DNA of 15,444 bases, from the NCBI GenBank assembly GCA_009785395.1, contig WQWK01000012.1, forward strand, positions 1 to 15,444, written 5' to 3'. Position 1 is the stretch's first letter; every line of letters begins with the position of its first letter. Shown in pieces: positions 1 to 7,479 of the stretch. This stretch comes from Conexibacteraceae bacterium (GTDB lineage Bacteria; Actinomycetota; Thermoleophilia; Solirubrobacterales; Solirubrobacteraceae). The position numbers and the translations under genes were made by a program. Under the pieces are notes generated by a model. That model worked only from the letters and a program-made list of their open reading frames with translations, did not search any database and was not told the origin of the DNA.

Positions 1-1080
1 CGTCGAGGCTCCGACCGCCTGCTTGGAGCTCTTCAGATCGTCCATCGCGCTGCTGACGGCGTGCAGGCGCGCGACCGCGTCGCGGATATACACCGGCAGC
101 GGCCCCCGCATCACCGTCAAGCGGTTGCCCATCGTGTGGTGCTCGTCCTTGGTCCGCACCGAGACCGGTACGAGCGCCCGCAGCTCGACCCCGTCGGTGC
201 GGATCCCGCGTGAGCGCAGCCAGTCACCCAGCGCGCCCGCGACGACCGCGAGGACGACGTCGTTGACGGTCCCGCCGAGCGTGTTCTTGACCGCCTTGTA
301 GTCCGCGAGCTGCTGGCGCACGACGCGGAAGCGGCGATGCGGGCCGATCGGCACGTTCAGCGGTGTCGCCGGTGCCGGGTTCAGTGCGGCCCACACGAGC
401 TCGCCGACGCCTTCGGCTGCGTCGCGCAGCACCTTCGCGCTGCGCTCGGGCCGGGTGGCGGCGCTCAGCGCCTGTCCCGTCATCCCCGCCACCGCGCCCG
501 CTGCGTCACGCACGCCGGACAGCAGCAGCTCCAGCTGGCTCGGCTCCGGGTGCGGCTCCCAGGGCCGCAGGGCCTCGGTGTCTGGCGGTGCGGGCGCCGG
601 CGTGAAGTCGAGCAGCACCGTCCCGATGTCGATGCCCGAGACCCCGTCGACCAGCGCGTGGTGGTTCTTCGAGATCATCGCGAAACGCTCGCAGCTCGAG
701 CCCGGGGCCGGCTCGATGCCCTCGACCAGCCAGAACTCCCACAGCGGTTTGGTCCGGTCCAGCGGCTGTGAGGCGAGCCGGGCCGTCATCTCCAGCAGCT
801 GAGCCTCGTTACCGGGCGGCGGGAGGGCCGAATGGCGGACGTGGTATTCGAGGTTGAAGTTCGTGTCGTCGATCCAGACCGGGCGGCCGGTACCGGCCGG
901 CGGCGTCAGCAGCCTCTGGCGGTAGCGCGGCAGCAGGTGCAGGCGCGAGCGGACATGCTCGAGCACCTCCTCGTACGCCGGCGCCGGCCCCTCGAACAGC
1001 AGCACGCCGCCGATGTGCATGTGTCCGCTCGCGGTCTCCTGGTGCAGGAAACCGGCGTCGGTCGACGTCAACCGATCCAT
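1..1080 (-). CDS. WS/DGAT-type O-acyltransferase, 5' part of gene (3' end outside window)
   Basis: The frame is open from an ATG at 1080 to the left edge (360 codons, no stop), so the C-terminus is missing. The N-terminus reads MDRLTSTDAGFLHQE followed by HMHIGG, the usual opening of wax ester synthase/diacylglycerol acyltransferases. The catalytic HHxxxDG motif is present as HHALVDG at residues 140-146. The second domain includes GGTVNDVVLAVVAGAL and VPVSVR, typical of the WS/DGAT C-terminal domain. The family joins fatty acyl-CoA to alcohols or diacylglycerol to make storage wax esters or triacylglycerol at the membrane; which of the two applies here cannot be told. The frame stays open upstream of 1080, with in-frame TTG (1095) and GTG (1134) alternatives; no convincing ribosome binding site decides between them. 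The gene is divergent from ispH. Confidence 0.9.
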   Translation of the reverse strand, partial: MDRLTSTDAGFLHQETASGHMHIGGVLLFEGPAPAYEEVLEHVRSRLHLLPRYRQRLLTPPAGTGRPVWIDDTNFNLEYHVRHSALPPPGNEAQLLEMTARLASQPLDRTKPLWEFWLVEGIEPAPGSSCERFAMISKNHHALVDGVSGIDIGTVLLDFTPAPAPPDTEALRPWEPHPEPSQLELLLSGVRDAAGAVAGMTGQALSAATRPERSAKVLRDAAEGVGELVWAALNPAPATPLNVPIGPHRRFRVVRQQLADYKAVKNTLGGTVNDVVLAVVAGALGDWLRSRGIRTDGVELRALVPVSVRTKDEHHTMGNRLTVMRGPLPVYIRDAVARLHAVSSAMDDLKSSKQAVGAST

Positions 1081-1161
1081 GTGGTGCTGGGCCAACTCTG
1101 CGCGCTGCCTCTCGAGGTCAGGGGACCGAACCACTGCAAAGCCTAATCTGCGCGCGCCGGT

Positions 1162-1193
1162 CCTGTGGGCGGGCAAGCGGGCCCGCCCACAGG
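1162..1193. repeat. 13-bp perfect inverted repeat in the acyltransferase/ispH divergent region
   Basis: CCTGTGGGCGGGC (1162-1174) is followed by a 6-base loop and its exact reverse complement at 1181-1193. It lies between the divergent acyltransferase and ispH, 19 bases before the ispH start at 1213. No T-tract follows, so it does not look like an ordinary terminator. It could be an operator or a 5'-leader stem of ispH. Confidence 0.75.
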
Positions 1194-1212
1194 GACTAAA
1201 CTCAAAAAGAGC

Positions 1213-2166
1213 ATGGCCGCCACCCCAGAGAAGATCCTGCTGGCGTCCCCGCGTGGGTACTGCGCGGGCGTCGACCGCGCGGTCCAAACGGTCGAGCAGG
1301 CGCTGGATCTGTACGGCGCGCCCGTCTACGTGCGCAAGGAGATCGTGCACAACAAGCACGTCGTCCAGCAGCTGCGCGAGCGCGGTGCGATCTTCGTCGA
1401 GTCGGTGATGGAGGTCCCCGAGGGGGCGACCGCGGTCTTTTCGGCCCACGGGGTCGCGCCGAGCGTGCACGAGAAGGCGACCGCGCGCGAGCTGAACGTG
1501 ATCGATGCCACCTGCCCGCTCGTCACCAAGGTCCACGTCGAGGCCAAGAAGTTCGCCGCCGAGGACTACACGATCGTGATGATCGGGCATGCCGGCCACG
1601 AGGAGGTCGAGGGCACGATGGGCGAGGCGCCCGATCACATCGTGCTCGTGCAGAGCGAGGAGGACGTCGACGCGCTCGAGCTGCCGGACCCGGAGAAGGT
1701 CGCCTACATCTCGCAGACGACGCTCTCCGTGGACGAGACCCGCTCGATCATCGCGCGCCTGCGCGAGCGCTTCCCGCACATCGTCGGGCCGCGCGTCGAC
1801 GACATCTGTTACGCGACCACCAACCGCCAGGCGGCCGTCAAGGAGCTCGCCCGCGAGTGTGATCTGGTGCTCGTGATCGGCAGCCGCAACTCGTCGAACT
1901 CGAACCGCCTGGTCGAGGTCGCGCGCGAGAACGGCGCCGCCTCGCACCTGATCGACAACGAGTCACAGGTGCAGGAGGAGTGGCTCGAGGGGGCGCGCGT
2001 GATCGGTATCACCTCCGGGGCGAGCGCGCCCGACGAGCTGGTCGCCCGGCTCGTGCAGTTCTTCCGCGACCGCGGCACTGTTGATGTGTCGGAGCTCGAG
2101 GTCATCAAGGAGACGATGCGCTTCATGCTCCCCAAGACAATCCGGCAGGCACTCGCGAACGCGTAG
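1213..2166 (+). CDS. ispH: 4-hydroxy-3-methylbut-2-enyl diphosphate reductase (IspH/LytB)
   Basis: IspH is the last enzyme of the MEP isoprenoid pathway. It reduces HMBPP to IPP and DMAPP with a [4Fe-4S] cluster. The three cluster cysteines are visible: C17 in RGYCAGV, C101 in DATCPLV and C199 in DDICYAT. Conserved substrate-pocket residues are H46 (VHNKHV), H79 (SAHGV) and H129-E130 (GHAGHEE). The length of 317 aa is normal for the family. I chose ATG 1213 because the protein then opens as [17 protein letters not shown]; a longer frame from GTG 1165 would translate the upstream hairpin and adds a non-conserved tail. The ribosome binding site is weak. A metallophosphoesterase gene begins 6 bases after the stop, so the two are probably co-transcribed. 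Confidence 0.96.
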   Translation: MAATPEKILLASPRGYCAGVDRAVQTVEQALDLYGAPVYVRKEIVHNKHVVQQLRERGAIFVESVMEVPEGATAVFSAHGVAPSVHEKATARELNVIDATCPLVTKVHVEAKKFAAEDYTIVMIGHAGHEEVEGTMGEAPDHIVLVQSEEDVDALELPDPEKVAYISQTTLSVDETRSIIARLRERFPHIVGPRVDDICYATTNRQAAVKELARECDLVLVIGSRNSSNSNRLVEVARENGAASHLIDNESQVQEEWLEGARVIGITSGASAPDELVARLVQFFRDRGTVDVSELEVIKETMRFMLPKTIRQALANA

Positions 2167-2172
2167 CCGCCG

Positions 2173-3174
2173 GTGCGGACGCTGGTCATATCTGACCTGC
2201 ACATCGGCGCGGGCCGCGGCCGCACCACGCTGGACGACCCCGCGGTGGTGGAAAAGCTCGCCGACGCGATCGCCCCGGTCGACCGTCTGGTTCTGCTCGG
2301 CGACATCATCGAGCTGCGCGAACGTCCGCTCTCGGACGCGCTCGCCGCTGCTTCGCGCGTCCTGCCGGAGCTGGTCCGCGGGATGGCCCCCGGCCGCGAG
2401 GTGATCATGCTGATGGGCAACCACGATCACCAGCTCCAGGTGCACGCCGAGGCGCTCAGCCAGGTCGAATGGATGCTCTCGCAGTTCGGCGCTTCGGTGC
2501 GGTTCGAATACCCGGGCCTGTGGTTGCGCGACGACGTCTATGCCCACCACGGTCACTACCTCGATCGCCACACGACGACGCCCGCCTTCGAGCGGATCGC
2601 GGCGGGGGCGATGGCGCGCTTCATCAGGCTGCCGCTCGCGCAGATGTCCGAGTGGCGCGATTACGAGCGGCTCCAGTCACCGATCTATGCCTGGATGTTC
2701 GCGATCTCCCAGAACGGCGACGGCGAGGTCGACTCCGCGGAGGGCGGCGGCTCGAGCCGCCTGCTGAAGCGCATGCGTCACGCCAAGCCGCTCGAGAAGT
2801 TTGCTCTGGAGACGGGTGTGCGCGCTCTTGTGGCGGGGGTGAGCCGTTTTGGCCGGCTCGGGCCGATGACAGGCGATGTGAGCGACGCGCAGCTGCGGCG
2901 CGCGTCGCTCGAGGCATACGGCGACGTCCTCTCCGTCCTGGGGCTACGGCCGGCGTATGCGCTGTTCGGCCACACGCACCGGGCCGGACCGCTGCGCGGG
3001 GACGATGCCGGCGAGTGGACGCGGGGCGCCGGCGTGCAGCTCATCAACACCGGCTGCTGGGTCAACGAGCACTTCACGACCGAGCACGCCGGCGAGAACC
3101 CGTACCGCCCCGGGTTCGCGGTCGAGCTCGACTTGGATGGGCCGCCGCGGCTGGTGAACCTGCTGGAGCGCTGA
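2173..3174 (+). CDS. calcineurin-like metallophosphoesterase
   Basis: This 333-aa protein has the metallophosphoesterase signature in order: SDLHIG (D8, H10), LLGDIIEL (D44), MGNHDHQ (N83, H84), AHHGH (residues 125-128) and FGHTH (H267, H269). These residues bind a two-metal centre in the family. The residue after GDII is E rather than the more usual D. The overall shape recalls UDP-2,3-diacylglucosamine hydrolase-like and cyclic-nucleotide phosphodiesterase-like members, but the substrate cannot be read from the sequence. The start is GTG at 2173, six bases after the ispH stop; it gives MRTLVISDLH, with the first beta strand directly at the N-terminus. No signal peptide or clear membrane span is seen, so it should be cytoplasmic. 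A perfect hairpin begins inside its TGA stop codon. Confidence 0.9.
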   Translation: MRTLVISDLHIGAGRGRTTLDDPAVVEKLADAIAPVDRLVLLGDIIELRERPLSDALAAASRVLPELVRGMAPGREVIMLMGNHDHQLQVHAEALSQVEWMLSQFGASVRFEYPGLWLRDDVYAHHGHYLDRHTTTPAFERIAAGAMARFIRLPLAQMSEWRDYERLQSPIYAWMFAISQNGDGEVDSAEGGGSSRLLKRMRHAKPLEKFALETGVRALVAGVSRFGRLGPMTGDVSDAQLRRASLEAYGDVLSVLGLRPAYALFGHTHRAGPLRGDDAGEWTRGAGVQLINTGCWVNEHFTTEHAGENPYRPGFAVELDLDGPPRLVNLLER

Positions 3175-3220
3175 CGGTGGGAAGGAAAGTTGTCCTGGGG
3201 ACAACTTTCCTTCCCACCGT
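3174..3220. terminator. 22-bp perfect hairpin between convergent genes, likely bidirectional terminator
   Basis: The left arm (3174-3195) and right arm (3199-3220) are exact reverse complements, with a 3-base loop. The left arm starts on the last base of the metallophosphoesterase stop codon, and the right arm ends 9 bases beyond the stop of the converging propeller gene. One arm is purine-rich (GGGAAGGAAAG) and the other pyrimidine-rich. There is no T-tract outside the stem on either side, so termination is inferred from position and stem strength. Confidence 0.7.
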
Positions 3221-3229
3221 TGATGCCGT

Positions 3230-4567
3230 TCAGCGCTGGGTGAAGGCCTTCCAGGTGCGGCCGCCGTCGGTCGTGCGGTAGAGGCGGCTGCCGGTCATGT
3301 CCCAGCCGTAGTCCGCAGATGCGAAGTCCAAGGTCCCCTGGTAGGCGCCCGACGACGCCCAGGTGCGACCGCCGTCGGCGGTTCGGAACAGGAGCCCGAG
3401 GACGAGCGTGAACAGGTGTCGGGCATCCGGCGCCGAGAACGGCATCGTGAGATAGCGGTTTCCGTAGAGCGCCTGCTGGTAGAAGACCGACAGCTTCGGG
3501 AGTCTGCGCGTCGTCCACCTGCGGCCGCCGTCGGTGGTCACGTAGACGATCGGGTGCGCGCGCTTGGTGCGGTTGTCGGCGAGAACCGCCGGCACGTAGA
3601 AGGTGCTCGGTCCCGTCGCGACCGGGAACTGGCAGATGACGGCGACCGCCTGCCTCGGGGTGGAGCGGCAGATGCGCTGGCGCTGCCAACTGCTGCCCCC
3701 GTCGACGGTCCGGTACAGAGCGATGCGCCCGGGCGTGTCGGCAACGCCGGCCTCGGCCGAGTCCGAGAACGCGAGACCCAGACCGAGCCTGGAGGTCGCA
3801 AACGTGATCGAGCCGGGGAACGGGAGTGGGCCGACCCTGTGCCAGCGCCGCCCGCCGTCGCCTGTCATGTAGAGCGCCAGGGTGGCGGGGCGTGAGTGCT
3901 CCCACCCCGCCATGAAGCCGGTCCTGCTGTTGACGAAGCTGAGCACGTAGGGGTCGAGGCAGTTGCGCAGCGGATGCGTCTGCCAGCGGCGCCCGCCGTC
4001 GGCGCTGACGGCGACGGCCTGGATCGCGATCGCAGTGCCGGGATGGGCCTGCCACGCACAGGACCCGTATGCGGGCGTCGCGTTGACGATCAGGACCGCG
4101 TGGTCCGGCGTCGGCGATGTGCCCGCGGCGATGCCGGCCGTCGCATCCGAGCCCAGGCCGGGCACGTGCGTGCGTGCCCACGTGCGGCCGCCGTTGCGCG
4201 TGAAGTAGAACCCGCCCTGGGTTGCCGCCCAGCCGACGCCGGGAGCCAGCAGGCCGATCTGCGAGATGCCCTGCGGTGCGGTCGTCAGGGTTGCGCCCGC
4301 GGCCTGGCTCGGCGCCGAGCCGCCGCTGGTTGGACGCGGGGCGGGCCCCGGGTCGTGACCGCTGCGCAGGCCGCCGCCTCCGCCGCCCGAGAACCCGAGC
4401 AGCAGGCCGACGGCCACGGTGGCCGCGACCAGGGCCGCCGCCGCCCCCGCGCCGCGGTGCCGCCGCTGGCGGGCCCGCGCATCCTCGATCACGCCCGCGT
4501 CGACGCCGGGCCCGTCTTCGACCCCGGGCTTGTGTGTCTCGGTCCGCTGCGGGGTCTGGACGACCAA
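3230..4567 (-). CDS. membrane-anchored Asp-box (BNR) beta-propeller protein
   Basis: This 445-aa protein has a short basic cytoplasmic tail (ARARQRRHR), one membrane span at about residues 35-58, a Gly-rich and Pro-rich linker, then a large outer domain. The outer domain has seven Asp-box-like turns of the form T/S-x-D/N-G-G-R-x-W: TRNGGRTW, SADGGRRW, TGDGGRRW, TVDGGSSW, TTDGGRRW, TADGGRTW and TTDGGRTW. This predicts a seven-bladed sialidase-like or Ycf48-like propeller outside the cell. No sialidase catalytic set was recognised, so I do not call an enzyme; binding or assembly of a surface complex is more likely. The start is uncertain. The full frame begins at TTG 4567, only 11 bases after a candidate -10. 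GTG 4492 (giving MIEDARARQRRHR) is a credible alternative. The gene follows the lipoprotein gene on the same strand. Confidence 0.82.
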   Translation of the reverse strand: MVVQTPQRTETHKPGVEDGPGVDAGVIEDARARQRRHRGAGAAAALVAATVAVGLLLGFSGGGGGGLRSGHDPGPAPRPTSGGSAPSQAAGATLTTAPQGISQIGLLAPGVGWAATQGGFYFTRNGGRTWARTHVPGLGSDATAGIAAGTSPTPDHAVLIVNATPAYGSCAWQAHPGTAIAIQAVAVSADGGRRWQTHPLRNCLDPYVLSFVNSRTGFMAGWEHSRPATLALYMTGDGGRRWHRVGPLPFPGSITFATSRLGLGLAFSDSAEAGVADTPGRIALYRTVDGGSSWQRQRICRSTPRQAVAVICQFPVATGPSTFYVPAVLADNRTKRAHPIVYVTTDGGRRWTTRRLPKLSVFYQQALYGNRYLTMPFSAPDARHLFTLVLGLLFRTADGGRTWASSGAYQGTLDFASADYGWDMTGSRLYRTTDGGRTWKAFTQR

Positions 4568-4578
4568 AGTAATGTGAC

Positions 4579-4607
4579 ATGCTACTTAGCACAATGATGA
4601 TCGTCAA
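4579..4607 (-). promoter_or_regulatory. candidate sigma-70-type promoter for the propeller gene
   Basis: On the minus strand TTGACG (4607-4602) and TAGCAT (4584-4579) are separated by exactly 17 bases. The -35 matches 5 of 6 and the -10 matches 4 of 6 consensus bases. The predicted transcript would start near 4572, just before TTG 4567, implying a near-leaderless message or use of the later GTG at 4492. Confidence 0.5.
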
Positions 4608-4627
4608 GGATTCCTCGTCCCGACCAC

Positions 4628-5266
4628 CTAGCCGCCGCCCCCGGGGCTCGCGGATGAGCTCTGCGCGGGCGAGCCCTGGGAGCCCGAGCCGTTCGGATTG
4701 GCGATCGCCTGATTGATATCGGCCTTGGTCAGGAGACCGTGGGTGAGCGGGGCGCAGGCATAGGCAGCCGGTTTGACAGCGGGAGCCTGCAGGTTGATGC
4801 CGGCCTGCTCGACCATCTGTGGAGATAGCTGACCCTGCGCCGTGGGGTCGGGGAAGCGGGTGAAGCCGTGCTGGCGCATGCAGTTGGCGAACGCGAGCAT
4901 CGCCTGCTCTCGCATGTGTTGCTGGGCTGGGGTGGGCCCATTGGCGGCGCCGGGCAGGATATGCGCGCACGCCGTCTGTGCGGACTTGAACGCCGGCGAA
5001 CTGGTGATCGCGGGATCCACGTGTATGGCGACGGACACCTGGTTGCCGTGGACGCTCACGTGCGGGTCCTGAAAGTTGGCGACCCCATGTGTGCGCATGC
5101 AGGCCGAGTAGCGGTAGGCAGCTTGGCCGGGGGAGTTCCGCGATGCCTGGCCCGAGCCCGGGGACTTCGGTGGCTTGGTTCCGCCGCCGCAGGCCGCGAG
5201 CAGCATGGCTGCGAGGATGGCGACGACGAGCGTTGGGGCTATGTGGATGGGGCGGCGTGGTTGCAT
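4628..5266 (-). CDS. lipoprotein with two CMRxHG / F-x-D-P modules
   Basis: From ATG 5266 the product is 212 aa. It opens with a basic n-region (MQPRRP), a hydrophobic stretch, then the lipobox LLAAC with the lipidated Cys at residue 26, so it should be anchored on the outer face of the membrane. Two similar modules follow: YSACMRTHG...FQDP ending in TACAHILPG, and FANCMRQHG...FPDP ending in YACAPLTHG. Each module therefore has two cysteines, which could pair or bind something. The tail is Ser/Gly-rich. I know this motif from uncharacterised actinobacterial secreted proteins, but no function is established to my knowledge. The frame extends upstream antisense to the response regulator, but ATG 5266 gives the signal peptide. 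It diverges from the two-component genes, which suggests they control it. Confidence 0.85.
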   Translation of the reverse strand: MQPRRPIHIAPTLVVAILAAMLLAACGGGTKPPKSPGSGQASRNSPGQAAYRYSACMRTHGVANFQDPHVSVHGNQVSVAIHVDPAITSSPAFKSAQTACAHILPGAANGPTPAQQHMREQAMLAFANCMRQHGFTRFPDPTAQGQLSPQMVEQAGINLQAPAVKPAAYACAPLTHGLLTKADINQAIANPNGSGSQGSPAQSSSASPGGGG

Positions 5267-5299
5267 GCCGCCGTTGTACGCCTGCGGGGGTGCCGTGCC

Positions 5300-5329
5300 G
5301 GTCACGCCTTTTGTCACCACTCTGTGACC
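5300..5329. promoter_or_regulatory. GTCAC repeat cluster, candidate response-regulator site
   Basis: In the 84-base region between the divergent lipoprotein and response regulator genes there are two direct GTCAC copies (5301-5305 and 5313-5317, 12 bases apart) and an inverted copy GTGAC (5324-5328). OmpR-family regulators usually bind direct repeats spaced about one helical turn apart, so this is a plausible autoregulatory site serving both genes. Confidence 0.45.
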
Positions 5330-5350
5330 GCCGCGCGACATGCTGTGCCC

Positions 5351-6004
5351 ATGCGTGTCCTCGTCGTCGAAGATCACAAGCGCCTCGCCGAGGCGATCGC
5401 AAACGGCCTGCGGATGGAGAGGATGGCCGTCGACGTCTGCTTCGACGGCGCCGACGCAATCGCCCACACCACCGTCAACGACTACGACGTGGTGGTGCTC
5501 GATCGCGACCTGCCCGGGGTGCACGGGGATCAGGTCTGCCGGACGCTGGCCGAGCGCCGCAGCAACAGCCGCGTGCTGATGCTCACGGCCGCGAGCACGA
5601 TCCGCGACCGTGTGAACGGACTCGAGCTCGGGGCCGATGACTACCTGCCGAAGCCCTTCGATTTCTCGGAGCTGGTGGCGCGGGTGCGGGCCCTCGCACG
5701 CCGCGCGACGCCGCCGCTGCCGCCCTCCTACAGCCGCGGCGACCTCACCGTCGATCCGGCGCGACGGTTCGCGTCCCGCGGCGACCGCAGGCTCGACCTG
5801 ACCCCCAAGGAGTTCGCGGTGCTCGAGCACCTGCTCGCCGCCGACGGCCGGCCGGTCTCGGCCGAGGAGCTGCTCGTGCGCGTCTGGGACGAGGCCGCCA
5901 ATCCGTTCACGACGACCGTGAAGACAACCGTTGCGCGGCTGCGCGCAAAGCTCGGCGACCCGCCGCTGATCGAGACCGTGCGCGAGGGCGGATACCGCAT
6001 ATGA
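5351..6004 (+). CDS. OmpR/PhoB-family two-component response regulator
   Basis: This 217-aa protein has an N-terminal receiver domain (about 1-115) and a C-terminal winged-helix DNA-binding domain (about 125-217). The receiver residues are E7-D8, phospho-acceptor D51 (VVVLDRDLPG), T79 (LMLTAAS) and K101 (YLPKPFDF). The output domain has the expected DLTPKEFAVLEHLL, VWDEAANPF and a VRE-GGYRI end. It should be a cytoplasmic transcription factor phosphorylated by the adjacent kinase. The stop overlaps the kinase start as ATGA (6001-6004), a sign of translational coupling. The ATG at 5351 begins at the first receiver strand (MRVLVVEDH). No clear Shine-Dalgarno precedes it. An in-frame extension further upstream would run through the antisense of the lipoprotein gene and is not credible. 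Confidence 0.95.
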   Translation: MRVLVVEDHKRLAEAIANGLRMERMAVDVCFDGADAIAHTTVNDYDVVVLDRDLPGVHGDQVCRTLAERRSNSRVLMLTAASTIRDRVNGLELGADDYLPKPFDFSELVARVRALARRATPPLPPSYSRGDLTVDPARRFASRGDRRLDLTPKEFAVLEHLLAADGRPVSAEELLVRVWDEAANPFTTTVKTTVARLRAKLGDPPLIETVREGGYRI

Positions 6005-7170
6005 GGTGGCTGCGAGCCAGGTCGGCCCGGATGCGGCTGGCGCTGATCTACTCGGCCGTGTTCGTGGCGATGGGCACGGCGGTGCTCGTCGTGATCCTGG
6101 TCGTGGAGCGAGCAGGCCCGCCGATCCAGGTCAGCACCGCGACGCCGAACCGGCACGGGACGAGGATCACACCGCTGCCTCCCGCGCCCCCGGGGCCGAG
6201 GCTCATCCTGCCGCCCGTCGGCTCATATGTCGTCGCGCAGCACACGGCCGACGTCGCGCGGCTGGTGCTGGCCTCCTGGATCGTGCTCGCGGTCACGGCG
6301 CTCGTTGCGTTTCCGATCGGCTGGTTCGCGTCCGGACGGATGCTGCGTCCGCTGCGGGAGATCACCGCCCGAGCCCGCACGATCTCGGCCGGCAACCTGC
6401 ACGAGCGCCTGGCGATCGACGGCCCACGCGACGAGTTCACCGAACTGGGAGAGACGCTCGACGCTCTGCTCGGCCGGCTCGAATCCTCGTTCGACGCGCA
6501 GCGGCGGTTCGTCGCCAACGCCTCACACGAGCTCCGCACTCCGCTCACGGTCGAGCGCACGCTGCTCCAGGTGGCGCTCGCGGACCCGAACGCGAGCGCC
6601 GAGACGCTGCGCGCGACGTGCGAGGAGCTGCTCGTCGCCGGCCACGATCAGGAGCGCCTGATCGAGGCGCTGCTCACGCTCGCCAGCAGCGAGCGGGGGC
6701 TCGAGCAGCGCGAGCGCGCCGATATCGGCGCGCTCGCCACACGCGTGATCGAGCGCCCGCGGCCGGAGCTGGAGGAGCACAGCATCGAGCTCGACACCCA
6801 TATCGAGGCGGCGATCACAGAGGGCGACCCGGCGCTGATCGAGCGCCTCATCTCGAACCTCGTCGACAACGCCGTGCGCCACAACGTCGACGGCGGCCGC
6901 GTCGAGGTCAGCACCCGACAGCAGGGCGACCGGGCGCTGCTGATCGTCGAGAACAGCGGCCAGCTGATCTCCGGAGACGAGATCGAGACGATGTTCGAGC
7001 CCTTCCGCCGCCTCGGGCCGGCGCGCATCGGGCCCGACTCCAGCCAGCACGGCCTCGGCCTCTCGATCGTCCGCGCGATCGCCGAGGCGCACAACGCCGA
7101 GGTCGATGCGCGGCCGCGCGCCGGGGGCGGGCTGTCGATGACGATCTCCTTTCCTGCGCCCGGGTCTTAG
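6001..7170 (+). CDS. membrane sensor histidine kinase
   Basis: This 389-aa kinase is partner of the preceding regulator. It has TM1 at about 11-35, a short outer loop (about 36-87, Pro-rich, no recognised ligand domain), TM2 at about 88-110, a HAMP segment (about 111-163), then the dimerisation helix with H176 in ASHELRTPLT. The ATPase domain has the N-box LISNLVDNAVRHN (N290), ENSG in place of a full DxGxG, an FEPFRRLG segment and HGLGLSIVRAIAEAH (350 onward). It is a complete EnvZ/BaeS-like architecture of normal length. The small sensor loop suggests a simple or membrane-borne signal, but what it senses cannot be read. It ends only three bases from the stop of the converging winged-helix gene. 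Confidence 0.94.
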   Translation: MRWLRARSARMRLALIYSAVFVAMGTAVLVVILVVERAGPPIQVSTATPNRHGTRITPLPPAPPGPRLILPPVGSYVVAQHTADVARLVLASWIVLAVTALVAFPIGWFASGRMLRPLREITARARTISAGNLHERLAIDGPRDEFTELGETLDALLGRLESSFDAQRRFVANASHELRTPLTVERTLLQVALADPNASAETLRATCEELLVAGHDQERLIEALLTLASSERGLEQRERADIGALATRVIERPRPELEEHSIELDTHIEAAITEGDPALIERLISNLVDNAVRHNVDGGRVEVSTRQQGDRALLIVENSGQLISGDEIETMFEPFRRLGPARIGPDSSQHGLGLSIVRAIAEAHNAEVDARPRAGGGLSMTISFPAPGS

Positions 7171-7173
7171 CCG

Positions 7174-7479
7174 TTAGACCAGCACCGGTTCGGCTGCGGC
7201 GACGATCGCCTGCAGAGCCGCGAGGTGCCGGCGCAGGGCAGTCCGTCCCGGCTTGGTGAGCGTGACCTGCCGGCGCGACCGCTGATTGGCCCGCACGCGG
7301 GAGACCTCCACGTATCCGGCTGCGGCGAGCGCTGACAGGTGCTTGCTCAGCACGGAATCCGAGATCTGCAGGCTGTCCCGGATGTCAGAGAACGGCAACC
7401 CGCGCACCGGAGCAAGCATCGCGCAGATCTGCAGGCGCAGGGGTGCGTGGATCAGCTCGTCGAAAGCTGCCTCGCTCAC
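7174..7479 (-). CDS. small winged-helix transcriptional regulator (HTH_27-like)
   Basis: From GTG 7479 the product is 101 aa and consists almost entirely of one winged-helix domain: FDELIHAPLRLQICAML (first helix), a middle LQISDSVLSKHLSALAAAGYVEV (recognition helix and start of the wing), and RRQVTLTKPGRTALRRHLAAL. This pattern matches the DNA-binding domain of the PadR/MarR-like HTH_27 group. The GTG overlaps the TGA stop of the upstream membrane protein gene (GTGA, 7476-7479), so the two are translationally coupled. Such small regulators are often encoded with a membrane protein and repress their own operon. No effector-binding domain is present, so the membrane partner may modulate it; that is inference. 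A longer frame upstream lacks homology and overlaps the membrane gene. Confidence 0.88.
   Translation of the reverse strand: MSEAAFDELIHAPLRLQICAMLAPVRGLPFSDIRDSLQISDSVLSKHLSALAAAGYVEVSRVRANQRSRRQVTLTKPGRTALRRHLAALQAIVAAAEPVLV

Noticed and set aside
23..1146. Plus-strand open frames over the first kilobase
   Set aside because: They are shadows of the minus-strand WS/DGAT gene, whose HHxxxDG and domain motifs are unambiguous.
3230..4567. Sialidase based on the Asp boxes
   Set aside because: Asp boxes mark the propeller fold only. I could not see a sialidase active-site set (arginine triad, Tyr/Glu pair, FRIP-type motif).
4868..5350. N-terminal extension of the response regulator
   Set aside because: The frame is open upstream, but the extension is antisense to the lipoprotein gene and the receiver domain starts exactly at ATG 5351.
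2778..5459. 893-codon minus-strand open frame
   Set aside because: It spans two genes with much better-supported frames. Its product is Arg-rich and low in complexity, as expected from an out-of-frame reading of GC-rich DNA.
5267..5830. N-terminal extension of the lipoprotein
   Set aside because: It is antisense to the response regulator and would bury the signal peptide and lipobox in the middle of the protein.
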